Below, in pieces: positions 24,601 to 36,600 of a stretch of 64,000 nucleotides of DNA. Origin of the DNA: Lamellibrachia luymesi (taxonomy: Eukaryota; Annelida; Polychaeta; Sabellida; Siboglinidae); contig SDWI01000004.1 of the NCBI GenBank assembly GCA_009193005.1, positions 616,044 through 680,043 on the forward strand, given 5' to 3'. The stretch's first letter is position 1; every line of letters begins with the position of its first letter. A program made the translations under genes and the position numbers. The notes below the pieces were generated by a model. That model ran no database searches, had not been told where the DNA came from, and worked only from the letters and a program-made list of their open reading frames with translations.

Positions 24601-27600
24601 TTGTCACCGATCTTCAGTCGCGTTTTCGTCAAATTCTACAATTTTGTTTTTGAGAAAATCAACATGGAAGATGATTTGTCGCCCAAACAAACTTCATACT
24701 CCAGGGAGCTGTCTACCACTGAAAGGTGTATATGATGCCAATCAACAACTAGAAATTTAGACCTGTGCACTACGCAAGTGCCATACTCTGCAAATATGCT
24801 GTCTTCATGACTATTTTTAGGGTATAAAAAATCCCTGAAAGGAGGTACTATGTCAGAATCACTGCCACTTTATTTGGATGATATGAATGCGGAAGTGAAT
24901 TAATAATCTGTCGCCGAGTGGCACTGTGCCCTGTGATCTTGTCTGTCGAGTCAGTTTTTGTTCCACAGCTATCGTGTCTTCAACAATCTGATTCCGACAG
25001 CAAATATTGCATTATTTTACACACAGGCACACGCACACACACACACGCACATCAGTGCAGTGAGTTGAATATAAATCAAGTAAACAATCTTTTCCCCACA
25101 GCTATCGTACCTGCAATGGACACTGGTGTGTGTCTTCTGGCAAACCGATTCCGGCAGCAGTACCAAATTTTTTCTTCCTGGAATTCGTTCATGATTTATG
25201 GCATTTGTTTTGCACACAAATCTGTGCAGTGAGTTGGATATGCATTGAGTTTTACATAAAATATGCTCTTATGTATCCGTATGTAAACACAGGATGGCAC
25301 AGTGGCAGATTGCATAAGTTGCTATAGCATGCAATGATTGGGTTCCCTTGGAGGACGTCTAGAATGCTATGAGTGTCAAAGATGGGGAGAGTCATATCAT
25401 ACTGCAGAATTATCCATAATGTTGTGATAATTAACGAATATTGGTTCAAGTAACACAAAAATAGCATCATAAATATCTTTAGCAAAAAAATATATATTGC
25501 TTAATTTTCAGTGTGGATCTGGGATGTCGATACTAAGACGAAGAAAGATGAAGAAAGAACATTTCAGTAGAATTTTCCATTCTTTTCCTCCGTCAGTTAT
25601 TACAAAAATACATTGTTGTAGTATATTTAACGTAGTGAAGTAATTTAACGTAGACAGTCTGCCAACGAAGGCTGAAATATTCGTAACGAATAACACGGTT
25701 TTTTCAGAGGTAGCCGCAGTGTCCACTACCACATTCCAAGAAACCAAAATGCCAATCCAACTGTACTACCATCAATAGTAATCAATATCAACTTTGGCAA
25801 CCTATGGGACAGTTGTGAAGCCAGCCCAGTTAAGTGGGGTGGATTCTATGATGTTGCTGTCTGAGAATGTTGTTTATAGAAGAAAAAGAATGATTTCATT
25901 TGACCCAAATACAGGCAAATTCAGGAGACTTCCTGTAAGACTTTCACAGTCGCTCTCAAGGAGCCACCTTATAGTGAATGTGTGCAGGCACATGTAGCGT
26001 GCGTATACATTGATTGTGGTCAAATGAGCTTGTAGTGGACTGGCATGTCCGTCTACCATACGTGTGCCCAGTTATTGATTTTTGCTGTTCTCCATAATGT
26101 GTGCTTTCAGTGCTGGTGGCTATTACAGTAGCCTTGCTGTGTGAACGATCATTTCTGCCTAATTATATATAATTATATGTTCGTCCTCATAGTTCCCTTC
26201 ATAAAGGGATGAGGCTGACCAGTTCTTGTACCGTTGCTGCGCTGCTTTTAGTACTGTCATTTTAATTTTCAACTGGTCCGGTCTCCATTCCCATGACAGT
26301 GTATTCCTTTAGTCTTGTCTCAGTTATACAGAGTGCACCAGTGAGTCTCCCTATGTTAATGTCCCTTCTGGGAGGCTCTAGTCTTCCCCTGTTTCTTTCC
26401 CTCTAGGTTTGCTTCCTGTTTCCCTGATGCTATGCATTCCCTGTTCCCTGGGTTTGTCTGATGTCAGATTCATTTGCTGGTTACACTTTATCAGTGGTGA
26501 CAACTTTTCGTCATTTGTCTGGATGTCTAGATTAAATATCACAAGGACCGTTTATTATGTTGGGATTGGACCATTATCTACCATACATTCATTGCACAAG
26601 TATCACCATTTGTTCCTGTGGTGGGAGGGGAGCTGCAACCCCCCAGCATTTAGACAATGATGCACATTTCTGTGGGTCAGGATTTACTCAAGCGTTGATA
26701 CCTGGGGGGGTTGCAACGTACATTAGCCACATTATGAAAGTTTTATTATTATTTATTTTATTATTTCCAGCTGACTAAGAAAGGCTAGCCCACTTGCCAA
26801 TATTTGTTTTTCTTTATTAATAATAATAATATTTATTTTTATATAGTGCCATATCCATAAAAGTTTGCAACACTATGCTAAAAAATAATGCATAAATTTA
26901 TACAAATAAAATTAATTTAAATATAAGAATAAAAAAATTAATATAGTACAGCTGTATAAATACCAGCAGATTGAAGCACGTTAGCTTAAATGTTAAAATT
27001 AATAAATTAGTTAATTAAGATAAATGTCACCATCAATCGGCTAAAATATGTTAGCTAATCTACAAAATAAATGCGTAACTTTTTTGCTCTTTTTTAGCAA
27101 CTTGAGTTTGGCCAACTCAAGTTGCTCACCATTTCAAGGAACTCATCATCTCAATGAGATTGATAATACAGAGCAATTAGATGTTAGTGGCAGCCGGCTG
27201 TCTTGGCGAGTATCGGTTGATCACACACTGGGACAAACATCTTGAGGGTCCTTGAAGAAGACTGCGAGATGCAGTTGAAATATACAGAATGAAAGTTTCT
27301 TGAGAGGTAATTATGCTTAATATCTTGAGGTTCATTGTTATTTTCAGCAATTTCAGTTATTAGTGTGACCATGTGGCACATCTAAACTGACTCAAAAGGT
27401 CATGTCAATTAGTGGCCTTTGATGTTATTATCCGTTTGTCACAGAGCTCTACTGGCAGATAGCTTCTGATTACATGACGCTTTTTTGTGTGTGTGTGTTT
27501 GAATTATTTATTGTTCTGCTGTGATTCGGTTGCACTGCTGATGCGGTTACTAAGACAACATATATTTTGCATGATTAGATTTCTTGGGATGCAGAAGCGA

Positions 27601-30600
27601 TAATGCTCCCTCCTCAATTGATTTAGCCCGTCTCGAGTCAGGTTCGTTTATACTCAGATATGTGCTGAGTGGATAGTTTAAGTAATATGCGCATTCGGTT
27701 TAATAAAGGAGTGCTCGCTTTTGTAAATTAAAATCATAGAAAGAATGAATGAACTTTGATTGTTAGATTGTGGAATTTGTGATTAGCCTTAAGTCACAGT
27801 GTATAGAGCCGCACCACTTTGCCTATTTTTTCCTTAATTTTGATCGGATCTGGTCAAAAATAATTTAATAGTTTGACCGATGATTCCATTAAAATTAGCA
27901 AATGTGTACAAACTAGCTAGCATGTAGCAGTGGGTGCTAGATTGTTTAGGTTGTAGCAGTGGGTTCTAGGTTGTTTAGGTTGTAGCAGTGGATGCTAGGT
28001 TGTTTAGGTTGTAGCAGTGGGTGCTAGGTTGTTTAGGTTGTAGCAGTGGGTGCTAGGTTGTTTAGGTTGTAGCAGTGGGTGCTAGGTTATTTAGGTTGTA
28101 GCAGTAGGTGCTAGGTTGCTTATGTTGTAGCAGTGAGTGCTAGGTTGTTTAGGTTGTAGCAGTGGGTGCTAGGTTGTTTAGGTTGTAGCAGTGGGTGCTA
28201 GGTTGTTTAGGTTGTAGCAGTGGGTTTTACGTTGTTTAGGTTGTGGCAGTGGGTGCTACGTTGTTTAGGTTGTAGCAGTGGGTGCTAGGTTTAGGTTGTA
28301 GCAGTGGGTGCTAGGTTGTTTAGGTTGTAGCAGTGGGTGCTAGGTTGTTTAGGTTCTAGCTGTGGGTGCTAGGTTGTTTAGGTTCTAGCAGTGGGTGCTA
28401 GGTTGTTTAGGTTCTAGCAGTGGGTGCTAGGTTGTTTAGGTTCTAGCAGTGGGTGCTAGGTTGTTGAGATTTTTAGTGAAATTATTCTGAAACGAGATGA
28501 AAAATGTTTCAATTCCAGATGAACCTTTAAATGGCTGTAATAAAGGACACTAGATAAGATCTTGGTTGGGGTAAATGAAAACAATGTGGTTGCCTCGCTC
28601 TACCCTTCTGTTTCCATTCAGCCCTCTGTTACTCCCTTTCTTACTCCATTCCTCCCTCTGCCCGCATTGCTACTTTCTTGTCCCCAATGCATGTTCCTGA
28701 CTGTACCTATCAAGTTGCCTCTTTGGTCACTCCCTATTTCCCACTATCCCTCACTTTCATTCCCTTATGCTGCTCTCTTTGTTTTTTCAGCCTTCCTTTC
28801 TTCCTAGCTCCTTTTCTCCTTCCCTTCTCTCCTCCCTTTCTCTTTCCTTCCTTTACGCCTTCCTTTCTCTCTCCTTTCATCTTCTTCTTTTCTTCCTCCC
28901 CTTCTCCTTCCCTCCTCTCCTTCCTTTCTTCCTCCCTTTCCTTCCCTCCTCTCCTTCCTTTCTTCCACCCTTTCTCTCCTTCCTTTCTTCCTCCCTTTTT
29001 CTGGCCTTCTCTCATCTGCTTCCTTTCTTCCACCCTTTCTATCTCCTTCCCTCCTCTCTTTCCTTTCTTCCTCCTTTTCTTTCTCTGTCCCTCCTCTCCT
29101 TCTTTTCTTCCTCCCTTTCTTTCTATGTCCTTCCTCTCCTTCTTTTCTTCCTCCCTTTCTCTCTCCTTCTCTCCTCTCCGTCCTTTCTTCCTCCCTTTCT
29201 CCTTCCCTCCTCTCCTTTCTGTCTTCCTCTCTCTCTCCTTCCCTCCTCTCTTTACTTTCTTCATCCCTTCTCTCTCTATCCCTCCTCTCCTTCCCTCTTC
29301 TCCTTCCTTTTTATCCTCCCTTTTTCCTTCCCTCCTCTCCTTCCTTTCTCTCTGTATCCCAAACTAAATTCTAAAACTCCCCTGTGTTGTCAATTGATGA
29401 TGATGTGTTATTTTAAAGATACATAGTCTGATGGTTTTTATCATCACATCATGTTATATAGTATAAACTATGTCTGTTCTGGCATCGCAAATGTGTTTAC
29501 TGAACCACAGTGTGTTAATCTAATTTCACCGTTATTTGGTTCATTTGAATGTTTCGCCCCGAATATCATGTTTGTGTTGCATGCTGAACAGCATGGTTGA
29601 TGTTTGTGAACAGTAAATGGTCAAATTATATTTAAAAACTGGTTCATTCAAGCACATTTGGGCAGTCAAGATGTTCAAATATAGATAAACTTCTATAGTT
29701 TATGTACTATAAAACACGATTTGACAATAACAAAGACCAGACTATGTACCTTTCAACATAGGCAACTGTATGATTTCATGCTGGTTTTGCAGTGAAAAAG
29801 TATGAAGACCCACTCGAAAAATAATAATTTTATGTTATTAATAAAGTTATGTAGTTTTAAGATTTTGTCTTATATCTGTGTTTTCAGCCTATGATGGACC
29901 TCAGTCGTATGACCTAAGCAACCCTGATAGTACGAACACCAGGGTGCAGGTGTTGCATGTTACACCTGACAGCAGCAAGACGGAAGACTTCTCTGACAGT
30001 GACGATGACATTCCAACAATCCGAACAGGTAAGAGCTGGATTGATGTGCTAACTAAGTTGCGTTGAACCATATCTGCATAAATAAAAATTATCACCCGTC
30101 TTCAAATGGCATATCATATACGAGATGTTGCCTTAAAAACTCCTGTTTTGAAGGCAGTCATATCTTGAGATGGTCCCCCACCACAAAAACCCAGCATTAT
30201 GTATCAGTGTTTTCAGACAGACTAATAAATAATTTTGAGGTGAAATAGATAATTGTTCACGGTATGATCTGTTTGCATTGGTCTGTTTAATTCCCATTTT
30301 ATGAAATTTCTGTCGTTAAATATTATAGTACAGCAATAAAGATGTTAATCTGAAGTATAACATTGTTGATTTAGAAACAAATAAAAGTAAACAGCAGCCA
30401 CCCCACTCTAAACTACGTGATGACAAGTCCCTCGACGGGAACGGGGACTTCGACGAAGTATCCCCCATCGCTCCAACCAGACATGTGACCAACTCGTCCA
30501 GTCACAGTGGCACGGGAGAGGAGGAATCTAAACTCAATGTGAGTATGACCTGTGTGCACGTAATTTTTGGATAGCTCCTCTGAAATAGGCTACCCAAAAT

Positions 30601-33600
30601 TGCATATTTTTAAAGTCTGTTCTCAATTTGATTTTTTTCACTCATCTAAATTCGCCAAAAAATTTACTTAGTATAGACTCTGAAATGCTAGCTTATTTGT
30701 ACAAATGTATTATTTAGTTTATGTGAAATCATCAGACAAACATTTTTGGGACTAGATCCGATAAAAATTTTGCAAAAGTGGTCCGATTCTATGTTCTATA
30801 ACATAATGCTTATCACAATTTTTCAAGTTACCAGACTTGATTGATTCTTAATGGACTAAATCAAGAGTTTCAAGTTGACATCCACATCGCAGAGCTTTAA
30901 TATTCAGACCAAAGATGTCCTTTTGCGTTATTAGGTTTCATCCATTTCCATAAATAGAAGTTTACATTCATATTTAAATAGATGCATGTGCTTCCCTGCC
31001 TAAGTTGACACATATGATTACGATGCGAATGTTTCGACAGAAGTTGACTCTTGTTTCGTTGCTACTGCAGGACCTGAACACAGGTGGTGCCACCAGTCTT
31101 GTTCCTGATCCGACTGAAAACCTCGAGGAGTTTGTGTATCGCCCGGCACCGCAGGGCATAACAATCAAATGTCGCATCACACGTGACAAAAAGGGCGTGG
31201 ATCGGGGCATGTACCCCACATACTTCCTGCACATGGAACGGGACGACGGGAAAAGGGTAAGCCGGGGGAAGAGGGATAGACGTTTGTTTGTTTTGTTCCT
31301 AAAAACAAAGCAAGCACAGTTTCTCACTGGTTAACACATTATGGGACATGGCCATAAGCTGAGATAATGCGTAATTTTCGTGTTGATATACTGTGTTAGC
31401 TGCGACTGATGTGTCACAAAAACTGGCAGAGTTACTACATTCGGTACAACCGAGTTTAGAATACCAAGATTACATTATTACTGATAAATAGTGCTGTGAT
31501 GATTCCAGATCTGGGAGAGGGTAGAGCCGAGACCCGCGGTACGGACTGGCTTCGGTTCCAGGCATACAACTGTGACAGCACTAGCATTTAATGGTTATGT
31601 GTGGGCATGCAAAGTACAGGTGCAACTATACATCTAACTATCAATTCATCGCAATAGTCGTGATAATGCAATACTATGGATAGCATTTTGAACTATTGAT
31701 AGTACATTGAACTATCGATAGGAATGGTAGTTGGCAAAACAATTCAGCAGAGCTACTTGTGTTTTTTTTCTCAACTATATTGAGACATGTTATGTATTTA
31801 TCGACGTAACAACAATAATCTTTGATTAGGATAGTGTCATTCATGGATTCAGCATTTTTAATCAACTACCTCCAAGGCTACACGATAGCTCCACCCATCA
31901 TTTACGGCTTAAGACTGTTTTCCTGGATATTTGCTATCCATTGAAACTACTGCAATACTTCTGCGATAGTTATACATCTATTGCAATAGTAAGACTATCC
32001 CTGTCACTCCAAGTAGAAATGTATCACTCGGACATCTTCCATCTGTTGCAGGTGTTTATACTGGCAGGCAGAAAGAGAAAGAAAAGCGCGACCGCAAATT
32101 ACCTCATCTCGGTCGACCCGACTGATCTCTCTCGGGGCGGTGACTCATTTGTCGGCAAACTCAGGTAGGTCATAGGTCATGGCCTCCCGACAAGTGAGAA
32201 ACGAGGGTGATCACTTTGTGCCCCGATTCCATATAGAGGTATTGGTGTACATCCAGTTCAAACAGTTACTAAAATACATGCAAAGTTACTTTGTAAGTCA
32301 TTAAAAATATAATAAACGGAAATAGCTAGCTGTTAAATATTGTCGATTATAAGATGCACATAAATCATAGAAAATACAGGCAACTTTAGTAAGTCAATAA
32401 GAAGTTACCAAAGTCAATAAAAAGTTTGATAAAAAAATATATGCCAGTAACAAAATTCAAAGACACTAAGGTAAAAAAATAAATGCATATGTGAAGATAT
32501 TGAAGCCAGTCAAATATGCCTAAGTATTGTTATTGAATGTAACAATGATCATACAATTTATTGTACATAGTCAGTTGTAACTTACAGTTACAAGTGGAAG
32601 ATATTTGTATGAAGTTGGCATTTGTCATGTCTAATGTTAAACAGTTTATTTTTCTCACACATGCGGAATATGCAAAATATATTAATATGAAGATGAAGAC
32701 ATTTGTAAAGTTTGGCAATTTAAAAAGACACATATTTCAGTTTTTTTATTCTTTAATAATTGAAGTTGGGCTAATGTATTTATATAACACATTTATACAA
32801 ATTGAAATGTATAATCGACTATTATATTTCATATTGACTCATTAAGATGGCCAATTTATATTGTCATTGATGATATTTCTTTACACACTTAGGTCGAATC
32901 TTCTCGGCACACATTTCACAATTTTTGATGGTGGCAAAAGCCCAAAACGTGGACGTATTTTGAGTGACCCTTCGTCACATCGACGTGAACTCGCTGCGTG
33001 TGTCTACGTGAGTACGAAGAAACAAAGATGATACCGTCAATTTCCACCATCCTCATGTTGTGTATCCTCTTCGGGCCTGGTGGCCAATAATGCTGCATTG
33101 CTCTCTCTCTAGCTTACTGTCTTCGGCCACCTGTTTGGCTTCATTTATGGCTTCCATCCATGTTCTTTCTTTATGTACAGTTTTTCACCAGGTTGTCTTT
33201 CAGTGACCCACTTTCTGTTCACCTTCAGGTGTCCATGTTAGAGCCGTCAGCCTGTGGCGATCTGCTTTCATTTTTAGTATTTACTGAATTATCATATCCT
33301 TTGTTAGATATGTGGTTATTCGTTATTTCTACAGTAACAGTGGTCTAGTTCATTTGTGATTATCATTTGAACCTTTATACCTAAATGTTATTTTTATTCT
33401 CATTATTTAATTTTACATGTTATTCTCGAATTCTTTTCAGGAGACTAATGTGCTTGGCTTCAAAGGCCCACGGAAGATGACAGTGATTATACCAGGCATG
33501 AACTTGGACCATGAGCGAGTAGAGGCCCAACCAACCAATGTAAGTATTTTGATTTCACCAAACTGTATCTTAGGCCATAATTCGACAAAGCTGGAATGGA

Positions 33601-36600
33601 CTGGGTATTGCTGAGCGATATGGTTCTTTAAGTCTCAAATTTTTTCGATGTCAAAGTTCATCTAAATTAACGATGTTATATTTCATGCTTTATTATTTAT
33701 TACTGTAGTATATTTACCGTCAGAAATTGCATAAAACGGGACAGACGAGTAAATCATCCTATGAAAAATTTTATATTTTGCCTTCATAGGTGAAGATGTG
33801 GTAGTCTTCCTTTTATTGCGTTACAGCAATCTCTATATATGTTGTAAAACTGGCAACTTTTTTATCATCATGTATCATCATGTATTTCCTACAGAAATGA
33901 TAGATCAAGATAGTAACACGTCTCGTATGTATATTATTTTTAAGCAACCAAGATGTTATAAATACTAATATATATGGTGTTGCCATGTCCCAACCTCCGT
34001 GGTAACGTCGCGTAAAGCAGTTAACCAACGTTGTACATCCCGTTTAAATTTATGTGTTTTATGGATTTTTTTGTGTTTGTTGTGAAGGAACATGACGGTC
34101 TGATTGAGCGGTGGAAACGTAAGAATATGGAAAATCTGCTGGAGCTACACAACAAGACACCCGTCTGGAATGAAGGTCAGTCCTCTCTCTTATTTCCCTC
34201 CTCATTCAGTCGTGTCCTTGTGCGAACTATTTGTCAGAATTACCTCAGCTGTGTTACGGACGCTTCTGCAGTGACTCATGTAGTTGGCTACGGCGCCCCA
34301 CATTTTCCTCTCATAGTGCCAATAATGCTCCACTTGTAACGTTAACGGTCTTAACTTAATTTTTTTTCTCTCGTTCTGTTTTAGATTAATTTCATGAAAA
34401 GTCTGACCTACCTAGTATCCACTTCGACATGCTAGCTCATTTGTGCAAATTTGTTTTTAGTTTTGATGAAATCATCGGACAAACTTGTAAATTATTTTTG
34501 ACCTGATCTGGTCAAAATTCTGCAAAAAAACAGAATTGACCATCAGCGAACCTGACTTGCAATGGGCTGAATGAATTGAAAAGGGAGTTTTAATTTAGCT
34601 TCACTTATTTAGATGACACAATAGAGAGTTATTGCTCAATGAATTGTGCGCGTATGTTATCAAAATCCTTCACCCGATGTTTTTTAGATAAACAGCCAAA
34701 CATGTAATTTATGAAAAACCTGTTACTTAGTTTTGGCAGTGGTGTGAAGCCAATTGTATGTGAGTCCAATTCTGGCTGTATCAGTAATGTTGTGATGTCA
34801 GTTTTGGCCTGGAGCTGTTTCAGTTGGGGGGTCACAATTCTGACTGTATCAGTAATGTTGTGATGTCAGTTTTGGCCTGGAGCTGTTTCAGTTGGGGGGT
34901 CACAATTCTGGCTGTATCAGTAATGTTGTGATGTCAGTTTTGGCCTGGAGCTGTTTAAGTTGGGGGTCACAATTCTGGCTGTATCAGTAATGTTGTGATG
35001 TCAGTTTTGGCCTGGAGCTATTTCAGTTGGGGGTCACAATTCTGGCTGTATCAGTAATGTTGTGATGTCAGTTTTGGCCTGGAGCTGTTTCAGTTGGGGG
35101 GGTCACCTTAGCTGTTTTGACGATGGTGTGGGGGTTGGATTTGCCTGGAACCATTATACATAGCCCCTATTGAAGCTAGGTAGTGGGGTTTATGTTAGCA
35201 ATGCTGTTGTCTGCTACCGTTTGAGTTTATTCAATGTATTTGTGTTTCAGACACACAGTCATACGTACTGAATTTCCACGGACGAGTGACTCAGGCATCT
35301 GTGAAAAATTTCCAGATTGTGCATGACAACGATGGTGGGTTAAATTATGATTTTAAAGACTGTCCGTTCACTACATGTGAGGTGGGAATGTAATGTGACG
35401 GGTGTTAATGATATGCACATTATCCTATGGGTGCTGGTCTCTGATTTATCCACATTTTATGGAAATGGTCAGCAGCCGTTCACGAACATACTTAACTGGA
35501 AGGTTGAAATTCATCAACAGTTAAGAATAAATTACATAAAAAAAATGGTGATTCTTTAAAACATATTTGAGTAGTCTAGATGTCAGAATGCATATAGGTT
35601 ATTCAGTGTAATATGATTTTATTGTAAAAACAATCAGACTTTGTACCTGTCTATATATAACGATTTTACAATAAATGATCTTTGTAACTCTATATAATAT
35701 GATTTCACAATAAAAACGGTCAAACTTTGTACCTGATGATTTTATAAGATGATTTTACAATGCAATAATCAGACTTTGTACCGGTCTGTATATAAGGTCA
35801 ATTGTGGTTCATTAAAACATATTTGAGCAGCCAAGATGTTAGATTAGATGTTTATTTATAATAAAAACAATCACACTTTCTACCTGTCTATATAAGTTGA
35901 TTTTACAGTCAAATGATCAGACTTTGCACCTGCCTATATAAGAGGACTTTACTGTCAAATGATCAGACTTTGCAGCTGTCTATATAAGATGACTTTGCAA
36001 TAAAAATGACCAGTTGCATTTGATGTTCACTGATGTCTGTCCTGCTTTTATAGTTGATGTTCACTGATGTTTGTCCTGTAGTTGCAGTTGATGTTCACCG
36101 ATGTCTGTTCTGTCATTATAGTTGATGTTCAGTGATGTCTGTCCTGTTGTTACAGTTGATGTTCACTGATGTCTGTCCTCCTGTTACAGTTGATGTTCAC
36201 TGATGTCTGTCCTGTCATTATAGTTGATGTTCACTGATGTCTGTCCTGCTGTTACAGTTGATGTTCACTGATGTCTGTCCTGTCATTATAGTTGATGTTC
36301 ACTGATGTCTGTCCTGCTGTTGCAGTTGATGTTCACTGATGTCTGTCCTGCTGTTACAGTTGATGTTCACTGATGTCTGTCCTGCTGTTACAGTTGATGT
36401 TCACCTATGTCTGTCCTGTCATTATAGTTGATGTTCACTGATGTCTGTCCTGTCATTATAGTTGATGTTCACTGATGTCTGTCCTGCTGTTACAGTTGAT
36501 GTTCACTGATGTCTGTCCTGCTGTTACAGTTGATGTTCACTGACGTCTGTCCCGTCATTATAGTTGATGTTCACTGATGTCTGTCCTGCTGTTACAGTTG

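Noticed and set aside
28678..29426. ORFs of 176-229 residues on both strands
   Set aside because: They arise from the pyrimidine-only tract; no splice or domain support.
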